Shown piece after piece: positions 27,341 through 36,719 of a DNA stretch of 64,000 nucleotides. Position 1 is the first letter of the stretch, and each line of letters begins with the position of its first letter. The DNA comes from Phyllobacterium sophorae (GTDB lineage: Bacteria; Pseudomonadota; Alphaproteobacteria; Rhizobiales; Rhizobiaceae). A model generated the notes under the pieces. It did no database searches. It was not told the DNA's origin and saw only the letters and a list, made by a program, of their open reading frames with translations. The stretch is from NCBI RefSeq assembly GCF_003010965.1, contig NZ_PGGM01000015.1, positions 1-64,000 of the forward strand, in the 5' to 3' direction. The translations under genes were made by a program, and so were the position numbers.

Positions 27341-28372
27341 ATGCAACATGCCAGTGTCGCACCACTCCTGCAGATCAGAGATCTCCGCGTTCGGCTCCAG
27401 TCGATACACGGACCGATCGAGATTGTGCGTGGCATCGATCTGGATGTCGGCCGCGGCGAGATTCTCGGCCTGGTCGGCGAGTCGGGATGCGGAAAAAGTA
27501 TTTCCTGGCTTGCGGTCCTTCGGGTGCTGGGACGGCAAGCAACGACCACTGGAACTGTTCTATTCGAAGGCCGAAACCTTCTGGACGTCACCGAAAAGGA
27601 AATGGCCGCTTACCGCGGCCGGCGTTTGGCAATGATCGTCCAGGATGCCACGTCGTCTCTTAACCCAATCCACACGATTGGATTCCAGCTCGCCGAGACT
27701 CTTGTTCACCATCGCCGGATCGGATGGAGCTCGGCGCGCACTGAGGCAAAGCGACTGCTTGATCGGGTAAAAATACCAGGAGCCGAGCGACGTCTCGGTC
27801 AATATCCGCACGAGCTTTCCGGGGGTACGAACCAACGCGTGGCGATCGCCATGGCCCTTTCGGGAAACCCCGACCTTCTCATAGCAGACGAACCGACGAC
27901 CGCCCTCGACGTGACCGTGCAGGCTCAAATCTTGGAGTTGCTGCAAGAGATCAGACGCGATTCCGGCATGTCGATCGTTCTCATCTCGCATGATCTGGGC
28001 GTGGTGTGCGAAACCAGCGACCGCATTGCGGTCATGTATGCGGGAAGGCTTGCCGAGATGGCGCCATCTTCCGATTTCTGGCGATCGGCACGGCATCCCT
28101 ACACGCGTGGTCTGCTTGACGCCGCTCCCGATATCGATGAGCCGATCGGCCGGCTACGAGCAATTCCTGGTCAAGTTCCCGCTCCGTCTGAAACCTCGCG
28201 CGGCTGCGCCTTTCAGGCGCGATGTGGTGTGGCCCTGCCGAGTTGTTCGGTGGAGACGCCGGCAATGACACCGGTTGCGAAACACCACTCCGTCGCCTGT
28301 CTGAGGTCGCCGTCATGCGGCAGGGAAATCGTCCAAGTACCTCGCGAGGTTACAGCATGCCATCCTTTCTAG
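27341..28372 (+). CDS. Oligopeptide-type ABC transporter ATPase (OppD-like)
   Basis: A 343-residue ATPase with Walker A GESGCGKS, Walker B LLIADEP and a C-terminal oligopeptide/dipeptide domain with spaced cysteines (CAFQARC). The signature reads LSGGTNQR instead of the common LSGGMRQR. It is the first of the paired ATPases for the transporter that replaces phnCDE. It overlaps the next ATPase by 16 bases. Confidence 0.85.
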   Translation: MQHASVAPLLQIRDLRVRLQSIHGPIEIVRGIDLDVGRGEILGLVGESGCGKSISWLAVLRVLGRQATTTGTVLFEGRNLLDVTEKEMAAYRGRRLAMIVQDATSSLNPIHTIGFQLAETLVHHRRIGWSSARTEAKRLLDRVKIPGAERRLGQYPHELSGGTNQRVAIAMALSGNPDLLIADEPTTALDVTVQAQILELLQEIRRDSGMSIVLISHDLGVVCETSDRIAVMYAGRLAEMAPSSDFWRSARHPYTRGLLDAAPDIDEPIGRLRAIPGQVPAPSETSRGCAFQARCGVALPSCSVETPAMTPVAKHHSVACLRSPSCGREIVQVPREVTACHPF

Positions 28373-29364
28373 AAGTGCAGGGGCTGACGAAGCATTTCAG
28401 TGTCCGATCTGGAGCAGGCCTGTTTTCTCCACGCATTCCCTTGAAGGCCGTGGACGACGTGTCCTTTTCGCTGAAAAAGGGAGAGACGCTCGGCGTCGTT
28501 GGCGAATCTGGTTGCGGCAAGTCGACAACCGGCCGCCTTGTTCTCGGGATGATGGCGCCAACACATGGGTCGATCCTGCTCGACGGAACGGCGGTGCATA
28601 CGCGTCATGACGCAGTTTGGAGAGCGCAGAGACAAAGAATGCAAATGGTCTATCAGGACCCCGTATCGTTTCTTGATCGCCGACTTCCGGTCGGCCGCCA
28701 GGTCATGGAACCGCTTACGGTCCACAGTATCGGTTCCTCGGTGGCCGAACGAAGGGAGAAGGCCGAAGCTTTGTTCTCAGTCGTCGGGCTGCGGCCGGAC
28801 CAGTTTGCCAGCTACCCCCACGAACTGTCCGGCGGTCAGCGGCAGCGGGTGATCCTGGCAAGGGCGCTGGTGCTCGATCCTGAGCTTCTGGTATGCGACG
28901 AGCCGGTGTCCGCCCTCGACGTCTCTGTCGGGGCGCAGGTGGTCAATCTCTTGAAGGATGTGCAGTTAAGCAGGGGTCTCACCTATCTGTTCATCAGCCA
29001 CGACCTGAAGATCGTTCGTCAGGTCGCTGATCGGGTGATCGTCATGTACCTCGGCAGGATTGTGGAAGAAGCTGCGACCCAGGAGCTTTTCCAGCAGCCG
29101 GTTCATCCCTATACGCGGGCGTTGATGTCGGCGGTGCCTAGCTTGAAACCGCATCCGCAACGCCGCCTGAGCATCCAGGGCAGCCCGCCCAACCCGATGC
29201 AGGTCCCGAACGGATGCGTCTTCCATCCACGCTGCCCTCGGGCATCGAAACTATGCCAAACGGAGCGTCCAGAACTGCGCAACATCGCGGCAAATCGCTC
29301 GGTAGCGTGCCACCATCCCGAAGACACCACGGTTTCCTCGCCCCGGAAATTGGAGACCATATGA
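28357..29364 (+). CDS. Oligopeptide-type ABC transporter ATPase (OppF-like)
   Basis: A 335-residue ATPase with Walker [10 protein letters not shown], signature LSGGQRQR, Walker B LLVCDEP, and the C-terminal GCVFHPRCP cysteine segment. It pairs with the OppD-like protein. The ATG at 28357 is taken because family similarity begins there ([10 protein letters not shown]). It overlaps the permease gene by four bases. Confidence 0.85.
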   Translation: MPSFLEVQGLTKHFSVRSGAGLFSPRIPLKAVDDVSFSLKKGETLGVVGESGCGKSTTGRLVLGMMAPTHGSILLDGTAVHTRHDAVWRAQRQRMQMVYQDPVSFLDRRLPVGRQVMEPLTVHSIGSSVAERREKAEALFSVVGLRPDQFASYPHELSGGQRQRVILARALVLDPELLVCDEPVSALDVSVGAQVVNLLKDVQLSRGLTYLFISHDLKIVRQVADRVIVMYLGRIVEEAATQELFQQPVHPYTRALMSAVPSLKPHPQRRLSIQGSPPNPMQVPNGCVFHPRCPRASKLCQTERPELRNIAANRSVACHHPEDTTVSSPRKLETI

Positions 29365-30305
29365 TGTTGGAGTTTTTCTTTACTCGGGGCCTGCGCGCCC
29401 TAGCGACGCTTCTCCTGATCGTGACGATCACCTTCGTCGTCCTTCGGCTTTCAGGCGATCCGGCCATCAATATTCTTGGCCTCGATGCATCTGACGAGGC
29501 CATTCGTGAATTTCGCCGAAGCTGGGGTCTCGACCAATCCATATGGGTTCAATACGTCAGGTATCTGCAAGCGGTGATAGAGGGAAATCTCGGACGATCC
29601 ATGCTCGACGGCCGCAGTGCTGTCGACGCCGTCATTGAGCGCCTTCCGGCGACGTTATCGATTATGGTTCCCGGCTTCGTCTTGCAGTTGGTGGTTGGCA
29701 TACCCGCTGGGATCCTGAGCGCGCTCAGACGCAACACATGGCTGGACCGCCTTGTCATGACCAGCTCGGTCGTCTGCTTCACCATGCCCGGCTTCGTTTT
29801 CGCCCTTTTGCTGGTCATGGTGTTTGCGGTCACGCTGCACTGGCTGCCTTCGGGAGGCGCCGGCACACTTGCGCATCTCGTGCTCCCTGTGCTGACGATG
29901 GGCTTCTTTGGCGCCGCCACGCTTGCTCGGTTCACACGGTCGGCTGTTGTTGACGTGCTCGGCCAACCTCATATCCGGGCAGCGACTCTGCGCGGTATCC
30001 CGCGCCGGCGCATCGTGCTGCTTCATGTCGTGCCGAATGCCGCCCTGCCGGTCGTCACAATTATCGGCCTCATGCTCGGCGGGCTAGTCGCTGGAGCGGT
30101 CATCACCGAAAGCGTTTTCTCCTGGCCGGGGATTGGCCGGCTGCTGGTGACCTCTGTGGCAAGCAGAGATCTGGCGGTCGTGCAAACAATCCTGCTGATG
30201 GTCGGCACCGCCATGGTTCTTGCCAATTTCTGCGTCGACCTTGCCTACGGTTTTCTCGATCCCCGCCTGCGACATGGGCAGGGCAATAGTGCGAATAAAG
30301 GATGA
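29361..30305 (+). CDS. Oligopeptide-type ABC permease (OppB-like)
   Basis: A 314-residue inner-membrane permease with about six helices and the EAA-type cytoplasmic loop (ATLRGIPRRRIVLLHVVPNA). The N-terminal FFTRGLRALATLLLIVTITF helix is typical of OppB/DppB. ATG at 29361 overlaps the upstream stop. It forms the channel with the next gene product. Confidence 0.85.
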   Translation: MMLEFFFTRGLRALATLLLIVTITFVVLRLSGDPAINILGLDASDEAIREFRRSWGLDQSIWVQYVRYLQAVIEGNLGRSMLDGRSAVDAVIERLPATLSIMVPGFVLQLVVGIPAGILSALRRNTWLDRLVMTSSVVCFTMPGFVFALLLVMVFAVTLHWLPSGGAGTLAHLVLPVLTMGFFGAATLARFTRSAVVDVLGQPHIRAATLRGIPRRRIVLLHVVPNAALPVVTIIGLMLGGLVAGAVITESVFSWPGIGRLLVTSVASRDLAVVQTILLMVGTAMVLANFCVDLAYGFLDPRLRHGQGNSANKG

Positions 30306-31192
30306 TGTGTATGGCTCTTGTCGCCTCAACTCGCTCTAGAAGCACCTGGCAACGCGTGACGCGGTCTCCTCCCTCGATCGTTCTGGCCTTTGTTTGGATT
30401 GCCATCATGGTGGTCATTGCCGTGACGGCAAATCATTTGGCTCCCTATGATACGGCAGCGACTGATTTGGGGGCACGCCTTCGCCCTCCCGTGTTCATGA
30501 GCGGAGGGGATTGGAACCACATTCTGGGCACCGACCAGCTTGGCCGCGATACGTTTTCGCGTCTGGTCCTCTCGGTCCGGGCCAGTATGACGATCGCGAT
30601 AATTTCAACATTTATCGCCGCCGCCATTGGAATCGTTCTCGGGTTCGTGGCGGCTCATAGCCGGGGTCGTCTCGAGCAGATCATCCTGATGCTGATTGAT
30701 GCTCAGGCCGCCATTCCCTTCATGATCGTCGCGCTCGCCGTACTCGCCTTTTTTGGCAACAGCCTCGTCCTGTTCACGGTGCTCCTGGGCTTCTATGGCT
30801 GGGAACGGATTGCTCGGCTTTGCCGCGGGCTTGCTTTGTCGGCATCCGAGCAGGGCTATACGATCGCGGTCCGGGATATCGGTGCTTCGCCGGTGAGAGT
30901 GTATGCGATGCACATCCTGCCGAACGTCGCCTCCAGCTTGATCGTCGCTATGACGCTCAATTTACCCGAAGTCATCTTGCTCGAAACCAGCCTGTCATTC
31001 CTTGGACTTGGCGTGCAGCCGCCGCTATCGAGCCTCGGCAACATGGTTGGAGCTGCTCGGGACTATATGGAACGGGCGCCTTGGCTCGTGCTCGCCCCCA
31101 GCGCCGTCATCATGTTCACTGCGCTTGCGATTTCGATCATCGGCGATTGGTTCCGAGATCTGACGGATCCTGCAGGTGAATCTGCACGATAA
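30302..31192 (+). CDS. Oligopeptide-type ABC permease (OppC-like)
   Basis: A 296-residue permease with the family landmarks NHILGTDQLGRDTFSRLV and LPEVILLETSLSFLGLGVQ, followed by PP, and about six membrane helices. It is coupled to the OppB-like gene by a four-base overlap. It completes the binding protein, two ATPases and two permeases of the phn-linked transporter. Confidence 0.87.
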   Translation: MMCMALVASTRSRSTWQRVTRSPPSIVLAFVWIAIMVVIAVTANHLAPYDTAATDLGARLRPPVFMSGGDWNHILGTDQLGRDTFSRLVLSVRASMTIAIISTFIAAAIGIVLGFVAAHSRGRLEQIILMLIDAQAAIPFMIVALAVLAFFGNSLVLFTVLLGFYGWERIARLCRGLALSASEQGYTIAVRDIGASPVRVYAMHILPNVASSLIVAMTLNLPEVILLETSLSFLGLGVQPPLSSLGNMVGAARDYMERAPWLVLAPSAVIMFTALAISIIGDWFRDLTDPAGESAR

Positions 31193-31286
31193 GCCAAGAC
31201 GCAGTCTCCAAAGTGTCCATTGAAAATCAAAAATGTCGGTCAGCAGCGCTTTCGCCAAGCCGACGGAGAGAAAAGGTGGCTGTCTG

Positions 31287-32000
31287 ATGCAAGACCTGTC
31301 CGCACCTCGATTCGCAATCTATTACACGCCGCCACAGGATCATCCGCTGACAGTAGCAGCAAGCAAATGGTTAGGCCGAGACGCCTTTGCGCGGGAAAAC
31401 GTCGTTGTTGGAGCCGGAGTCGGTGAGCCCGGTATCACATCCGACCCCCGTCGCTATGGGTTTCATGCAACGTTAAAGGCGCCATTCCGGCTCAAGGAAG
31501 GAACCTCAGTCGAGGCGCTTGAGCGGGCATTGCGTGGCTTCGCGGCAACAATATCAGTCTGCCCTATCGGTCACTTGCGGATCGACCTCATTGGCGGCTT
31601 CTTCGCGCTCGTTCCGGTCCACCCATTGCCAACGCTACGGGGGTTCGCGTCGCGCGTCGTCGAGACATTCGATCGGTTCCGGGCGCCGATGGATGCAGAC
31701 GATCTCAAGCGACGTATGAGCCATCAACTCGACGACGTCGAGACGACCAATCTGGTCACCTCGGGCTACCCTTATGTCCGCGACCGGTTCCGCTTCCACA
31801 TGACCTTGACGGATCGTGTACCGGAAGAACAGCGTGCTGGAATGCGGGATCGGCTGGATGCGGTCTTCCAGCCGTATCTGTCAGAGGATTATCATATCGA
31901 TACCCTGTCGCTCTTCGTGCAGGAACACCGTAGTGCGGATTTCGTCGTCCGCTCGCAGTTCGCGCTGAAGACCGGCTCTGCCCTCAAGTTGGCGGTCTGA
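31287..32000 (+). CDS. DUF1045 phosphonate-metabolism protein, 2H phosphoesterase-like
   Basis: A 237-residue protein of the DUF1045 family found beside phnN in many C-P lyase operons. Two H-x-T-L motifs (HATLK about residue 55 and HMTLT about 173) match the 2H phosphoesterase fold, which acts on cyclic phosphates. A role in processing the cyclic ribose phosphate is plausible but not proven. The ATG at 31287 is preferred; one at 31233 is in frame. The stop overlaps the phnN start. Confidence 0.8.
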   Translation: MQDLSAPRFAIYYTPPQDHPLTVAASKWLGRDAFARENVVVGAGVGEPGITSDPRRYGFHATLKAPFRLKEGTSVEALERALRGFAATISVCPIGHLRIDLIGGFFALVPVHPLPTLRGFASRVVETFDRFRAPMDADDLKRRMSHQLDDVETTNLVTSGYPYVRDRFRFHMTLTDRVPEEQRAGMRDRLDAVFQPYLSEDYHIDTLSLFVQEHRSADFVVRSQFALKTGSALKLAV

Positions 32001-32569
32001 TGTCCATGGAATTATTTGGTCGTCTTGTCCTTGTCGTCGGCCCCAGCGGCGCCGGCAAGGATACCCTCATCGACTATGGGCGCGATCGGCTTCGGACCGA
32101 TCCGCGTGTCCACTTCGTGCGCCGGATCATCAGCCGCCCGACAGGCCCGGGCGAGGATCACGAACCCGTCGATACGGACGAGTTCGACCGTCGTGCTCAC
32201 GAGGGCGGCTTCTCGCTCCACTGGCAGGCGCACGGCCTTTCCTACGGCATCCCATCGGAGATCGATGAATGGCTGGAACGCGGCGATGTCGTGGTGGCCA
32301 ATGGCTCCCGAGCCATTTTGCCGGACGCGCGGCGGAAATACCGGCAATTGCTTGTCGTCAATGTCACAGCGCCCATGGACGTTTTGGCGTTGCGTCTGGT
32401 CGAACGGGGGCGCGAAAATCTGGAGAGCATCAGGCAGCGTCTGCTTCGGAGCGAGCAGCAAAGCATCGAAGGTGACCATGTGCTGCATATCGACAATTCC
32501 GGCCCGCCGGAAATTGCTGGCGAGCGCTTTCTAGCTCTACTCCTCGAACACGCTGAAGTGGCGAATTGA
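32000..32569 (+). CDS. phnN: Ribose 1,5-bisphosphokinase PhnN
   Basis: A 189-residue P-loop kinase of the guanylate-kinase-like fold with VVGPSGAGKDTLIDY as Walker A, RRIISRPTGPGEDH and WQAHGLSYGIP. It converts ribose 1,5-bisphosphate to PRPP, closing the C-P lyase pathway. It is the last gene of the operon and is followed by remnant DNA. Confidence 0.92.
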   Translation: MSMELFGRLVLVVGPSGAGKDTLIDYGRDRLRTDPRVHFVRRIISRPTGPGEDHEPVDTDEFDRRAHEGGFSLHWQAHGLSYGIPSEIDEWLERGDVVVANGSRAILPDARRKYRQLLVVNVTAPMDVLALRLVERGRENLESIRQRLLRSEQQSIEGDHVLHIDNSGPPEIAGERFLALLLEHAEVAN

Positions 32570-32612
32570 GACGGATGACAAAGGCACGTTTACGGCAAAC
32601 TCCTGCGTCATA

Positions 32613-32806
32613 GAAAAGCGCCGCGGCTACCTCATTGAAGCGCAGGGTTTCGATGGCAGTCGTCACCTCCGCGGTCGCGTTCGACAGCTCGGTCAGAATC
32701 CACCGGTTGATGGTGAGCTCCGGCCGGAATGTCGGATCGCGTTTAACGCCGTTCATCTCTGCGAAGCGAGTTCATTCCACAGCTTGGTGCCGAAGTTGCG
32801 GTACCC
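32613..32806 (-). pseudogene. valS: Fragment of valyl-tRNA synthetase gene
   Basis: Minus-strand reading gives GYRNFGTKLWN, a one-base frameshift, then RFAEM-like DNA and MNGVKRDPTF, INRWILTELSNATAEVTTAI and LRFNEVAAALF. This is the boundary of the catalytic and anticodon-binding domains of ValS. Only about 65 codons remain of some 950. A chromosomal housekeeping fragment here marks a recombination junction between the phn operon and the mobilization region. Confidence 0.8.
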
Positions 32807-32986
32807 GTGCGGCTAACGCCCGCCTCCAATTCCCATCGACCCTCGTTCGGATCTCCGTTGTCGGAGACGGGGATATCAGTCATATGCTCAATTTAGTTCG
32901 TGATCTTCGATGAGGCAAAAATCCCGAGTTTTGAATCGGTACTACACCTTGACCTTCCCTTGGGATAGCAAAGAATGAGCCCTCAA

Positions 32987-35050
32987 TCATCTTCCGCGAT
33001 CGCGATCCTTGGATTGTGGCGGCCGCACTTTGATGGTTCGGACCTTTTCTCTCGACTTCTCGGTCTTGTCATTTGATCGCTGGTGCTCCCGTTCGGCTGT
33101 TCGGTTGAGCGAACTGTGTTCTCGTTCCTCGTCTCTGCTGGCATGGTCTCGCGCCTGTACTGTCTGGCCGATGCGGCCGATATCTACCGTCTTGCGCGTA
33201 GATGTTTTCGGTTGCGCTTCGCGATCGTCGACACGGTCCTTGCCGCCTGCACTCTTTGTGCTCATCGCAGCCGACTGCGTGTCACGATCTTTAATCCGGG
33301 CATCGATACGGGAGTCGAGCTGCAGGTCGACCAGTTTGGTGATGACCTTGGCCGCTTTGCTGAAAGTTTCCCCATCGATCGGGTTAAGGTTGGTTGCGAC
33401 ATCGATGACGGCCTTGGCCACGCGCTCTTTAGCGATGTCGGCCTGGGATTGGGAGATGGGCGTTGTCCTGAGCATGTGTACTTCACCTCTTTCTAGAGCG
33501 GGGTCGCGACCGTCTCGGATAGCCGTTTCAAGACGATCATATTCGCGTGTGAGCCCGGTAAGCAGATCCTGGCTCAACTCGCGGGCCGTGCTGGATGCTG
33601 ACCGGTCTTTGCCCAAGCGATCGAGCATGCCAATGACGCGGTTCAGATTCTTCCTGGTGTCCTGGAACCGCGCGCGCGCGGCTTCGAGCTTTGGAGCCGT
33701 CGATTTGTCGTGGATCTTCGCGCGGACTTTGTCCGCCAGGGTTGCCGGGGAAGCGGCGCCCATGCGGTGGAACAGTTCCCATTCCCAGCGTTTGATCGGC
33801 GGTGGCCCGGCCCGATCGTTACGCTTTTGTGGCTCAAGTTGGATACCGCGCTCGCGGGCTTTTTCGGCGAAGCGCATCCGCCATTCGGTGAAGTCGCGGA
33901 TGTTCGGGTGCAGACGATTGCCACGCGAATCCCGCAAGGCGACAATGACGTGAAGATGGGGGTGCTTGGATTTGTCGTCGCGATTGTGAACCGCATAAGC
34001 ATAGCGGTGTGTGCCGAACTGCGAGCGCAGGAAAGCCGCACCGGCTTTGACGAATCGGTCGCGGTCAATGGCGGCGGGTCCGGAAATCAGCAGGTGCATG
34101 AAGTCGCGGCTCTGGTTGGTGTACATTAAGGATGCAATGGTTGCACTTTCCCGCGTAAGGTCCTTGCGGTCGCTCGTGGTAACGCTACGCCGGACAGGAC
34201 CGCGCTCATACTGGCCGGCACTATCTTCCCGATCCTTGATGCGGGTTTTGGTCGAGATCGTCACTGCAGCACCACCGCGCATCATTGCGTGCAGCGTGGC
34301 GCTCAGGCCCTTCCGTCCGGATGCGGTTTTAGCCTGATACCGCGATACCGGCTCAATGCCTTCGTCGCGTAGAAAGCCGTCGATACGGCGATCGATCTTG
34401 TGGATCGAATCGAGTGTTGGATTTAGTCGGCTAACTTTGTTTTTGTCAGCACGGCTCTGCTTTTCATGGGCAATAATGAGGGCGAGCGTCAGCCGCGTCT
34501 GATCGTTAACGCCCGGACTGGTGCTAAAGGCGTATGAGCGTTCGGTATCGCCCTGATCGTGGAACCCCTCGCTGGCGGCGCGTTCAAGCGCGCGGTTGAC
34601 CTTCTCACGGTCAGCATTGTTTAGCTCGTAGCTAAGAACAAGAATATCCTTCGAGCCTTCCCGCCCTTCGAACTCCCGGCTCCAGTCCTCAATGGCTCTC
34701 TCGATGTCGGCGACTTCGCGGCCATTATGGTCAATCGCCTTTTCTTCCTTGGCCTGATAGGTGAGGACATTGCGGGCGGAACTGGCGCCGGCACCGTAAC
34801 TCAAGACCTTGAGTACGACGGCGTTGTTGCCTTGCGCACGGCTCACGGCAGTCGCGACGCCGAAGTTGTGCGCCGCGCGCTGTGACGGTATTGCAGGGGA
34901 GCCGAGAGGGCGCTTGCCGCCGCCGTTCGATCCACTTCCGCCGCCGCCGCCACGACTACGGCGTTTGTCCTCGATGTTCTCGAAATAGGTCGGCAATGCC
35001 CGGTTGGCCGCCTCAATACGCGAAAGAAGTTTGGACGGGCTCTTGGTCAT
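32987..35050 (-). CDS. Relaxase/mobilization nuclease, VirD2/MobP type
   Basis: This relaxase has about 687 residues from the ATG at 35050; an in-frame ATG at 35134 would give 715 but adds a low-complexity segment overlapping the accessory gene. The relaxase core has motif III as HNRDDKSKHPHLHVIVAL (HxD plus HxHxH), which binds the metal at the nick site, and NQSRDFMHLLISGP upstream of it. A Gly/Ser-rich linker near the N-terminus and a charged coiled C-terminal half follow. The last residues, RTIKVRPPQSKDRDRGR, are basic like a type IV secretion signal and recur at the end of the Fic protein. Confidence 0.82.
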   Translation of the reverse strand: MTKSPSKLLSRIEAANRALPTYFENIEDKRRSRGGGGGSGSNGGGKRPLGSPAIPSQRAAHNFGVATAVSRAQGNNAVVLKVLSYGAGASSARNVLTYQAKEEKAIDHNGREVADIERAIEDWSREFEGREGSKDILVLSYELNNADREKVNRALERAASEGFHDQGDTERSYAFSTSPGVNDQTRLTLALIIAHEKQSRADKNKVSRLNPTLDSIHKIDRRIDGFLRDEGIEPVSRYQAKTASGRKGLSATLHAMMRGGAAVTISTKTRIKDREDSAGQYERGPVRRSVTTSDRKDLTRESATIASLMYTNQSRDFMHLLISGPAAIDRDRFVKAGAAFLRSQFGTHRYAYAVHNRDDKSKHPHLHVIVALRDSRGNRLHPNIRDFTEWRMRFAEKARERGIQLEPQKRNDRAGPPPIKRWEWELFHRMGAASPATLADKVRAKIHDKSTAPKLEAARARFQDTRKNLNRVIGMLDRLGKDRSASSTARELSQDLLTGLTREYDRLETAIRDGRDPALERGEVHMLRTTPISQSQADIAKERVAKAVIDVATNLNPIDGETFSKAAKVITKLVDLQLDSRIDARIKDRDTQSAAMSTKSAGGKDRVDDREAQPKTSTRKTVDIGRIGQTVQARDHASRDEEREHSSLNRTAEREHQRSNDKTEKSREKVRTIKVRPPQSKDRDRGR

Positions 35051-35411
35051 GGCGCTCGATAAGCATGGCAATGAGAGGGGAGGGGCGAGGGGAGGCGGCG
35101 CTGCGGATGGCTTCGATCGTTTGCGACTGCTCATTTAATTCTGCGATGATTTGGTGAACACCCGAACGCTTTTCCGGATCGTCCATTTCCTCCAGATAGT
35201 CTTCCAGCGTCGCCACCAGGTCGCGGTGGAACTGCTGGATTTCCTGCAGCGCCTGGTCATGCGCGTCGAGCAGCGCAGGGATGTGTAAAACCTCGCGCAC
35301 AACGATCAGTTTGGCGATGCTGCCGGGTGTGGTCCTGAAGCGTTTCGCCAGGGCTTGCAGATCGTTCGCGACCGAGTGACTGACACGGAAGAATATTCGG
35401 GGGTTTGGCAT
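35013..35411 (-). CDS. Mobilization accessory protein (MobC-like)
   Basis: A 132-residue protein that begins with a ribbon-helix-helix-like segment (MPNPRIFFRVSHSVANDLQA) and continues as a helical, acidic coiled coil. It overlaps the relaxase gene start, the usual arrangement for relaxosome accessory proteins that bind oriT DNA. Family assignment is by context and fold only. Confidence 0.65.
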   Translation of the reverse strand: MPNPRIFFRVSHSVANDLQALAKRFRTTPGSIAKLIVVREVLHIPALLDAHDQALQEIQQFHRDLVATLEDYLEEMDDPEKRSGVHQIIAELNEQSQTIEAIRSAASPRPSPLIAMLIERHDQEPVQTSFAY

Positions 35412-35413
35412 AG

Positions 35414-35824
35414 TCAGAGCAACTTTCTGGATTCCAGCGCTTCCCTGAGCAGGCGATACACCGTCTTAGTCGGGATCTCGCGGTACTGCTGCGATAATCC
35501 CCACACTTGGGATAGTAGCGGTTCGGTCAAGCGCAAGGTCAGTCGAGCATGTGCCGCATCGGTACGCTCAACACCTTCCGCATAATCTTTCACACGGCTT
35601 TGTGCCGCCGATCTTTTGGGTGGCCCGGCGTTTGCGCGATCAGGTGCGACTTGCTTATGTTCTTTCTTGGCGAAGTAGGCTGCAGCCTGTGAAGGTGGCG
35701 TGAAGGCAAGACCGGGATCGTCTCCAGCCGCAATCCTCACATCAGGCACCAACGGCGCACGACGTTTTCTGGCAAATTGCAGGATGCTGTTGTCCGGGAT
35801 CGCTTCATCGCTCTCCTCATTCAT
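35414..35824 (-). CDS. Small DNA-binding plasmid protein
   Basis: A 136-residue protein. A basic N-terminal half precedes a C-terminal ARLTLRLTEPLLSQVWGLSQ segment suited to a ribbon-helix-helix fold. It sits two bases from the accessory mobilization gene and overlaps the ParA-like gene (ATGA). It may be the ParB/VirC2-like partner of the ATPase. Function is inferred from position. Confidence 0.55.
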   Translation of the reverse strand: MNEESDEAIPDNSILQFARKRRAPLVPDVRIAAGDDPGLAFTPPSQAAAYFAKKEHKQVAPDRANAGPPKRSAAQSRVKDYAEGVERTDAAHARLTLRLTEPLLSQVWGLSQQYREIPTKTVYRLLREALESRKLL

Positions 35825-36588
35825 GTCTGCGCCTCCCTCAGGAGTTGGACGATTTCATTGTTGAGGATTTTGACGCCTTCAATCGCGCCGTAAACGGGCT
35901 CAAGCGCCTTCCGCCTCAATGACGGAGTCAGCTTCGGGTTATTTTCGAATTGGGCGCGCCAGTCATAGAGGGTACCCCAACCGGCCGCGACACGGGCATA
36001 GTAGTCACGGGTCTTGATAATGGGCTTGGCCAAGGGAAATTTTGCGTTGACCAGGATCTTGGCCGTTTCAGCTACGGCCGGCGAATTGACATTGAAGGGA
36101 TGAAGGTTATTGAAAATCGCCTTGTAGGGGATCACCGGCCGTTGCATCTCTTTGGCGTTGGTCTCAAGTATGCTCCGGATCGCCATAGCTTGTGTGGCGG
36201 AAGTCGCCTCGTTGATGACGGGAATGAGAACAGCGTCACATTGTTTGTAGACTTCGACTGCCCTGTCATGGAAAAAGCCGCCCACGTCAAAGAGACGTAT
36301 ATCGCTGGCCGGTAGCGCAGCCACAGCAGCGTGAAAGTCATTGGCAGCGGAAATGGCCGTAAGACCGATGCCCTTAAGCCTGTAACCACGCTGCCGCGAG
36401 ACCGTATGCCATCTCGTTGTGGATTGTTGTTCATCACAATCGACGACATGGACAGTGGCGCCCTGCTGGGCAAATTCAGCCGCGATCAAGCTGGTCAAGA
36501 CCGACTTGCCGACACCACCCTTGAGGTTGGTGATGGCGAGCGTCAACCCGGCTGCGTTGTCATGGTTGGTATCAGGTCTGGCGTTCAC
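35821..36588 (-). CDS. ParA/VirC1-like ATPase
   Basis: A 255-residue P-loop ATPase with a deviant Walker A (NLKGGVGKSVLTS), a CDEQQSTTRW switch and LFDVGGFF. ParA proteins segregate plasmids; the related VirC1 recruits the relaxosome to the transfer machinery. Its four-gene unit with relaxase and accessory proteins favours a VirC1-like role. Repeats resembling a centromere or transfer origin lie just upstream. Confidence 0.8.
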   Translation of the reverse strand: MNARPDTNHDNAAGLTLAITNLKGGVGKSVLTSLIAAEFAQQGATVHVVDCDEQQSTTRWHTVSRQRGYRLKGIGLTAISAANDFHAAVAALPASDIRLFDVGGFFHDRAVEVYKQCDAVLIPVINEATSATQAMAIRSILETNAKEMQRPVIPYKAIFNNLHPFNVNSPAVAETAKILVNAKFPLAKPIIKTRDYYARVAAGWGTLYDWRAQFENNPKLTPSLRRKALEPVYGAIEGVKILNNEIVQLLREAQT

Positions 36589-36663
36589 GTGATCAGCTTC
36601 CGTGCGATTGCAGATGGGCGGACTTGAACGAGCTTGGTGTATCGTTGATGACTTTAAAAACTA

Positions 36664-36675
36664 ACACTAGAGTGT
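36664..36675. promoter_or_regulatory. Small inverted repeat upstream of the ParA-like gene
   Basis: ACACT and AGTGT face each other across two bases, about 75 bp upstream of the ParA-like start, beside an AT-rich hexamer. It could be an operator for self-regulation. Confidence 0.3.
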
Positions 36676-36719
36676 GATAATTCGATTTGCGCGAAGACGC
36701 AACCCTGTTTCGGTTTTCA

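Noticed and set aside
28222-28356. Extended start of the OppF-like ATPase
   Set aside because: It lies inside the OppD-like gene and adds residues absent from the family.
35051-35134. Longer relaxase start at 35134
   Set aside because: It adds a proline/serine-rich stretch antisense-like to the overlapping accessory gene and has no ribosome site; kept as an alternative only.
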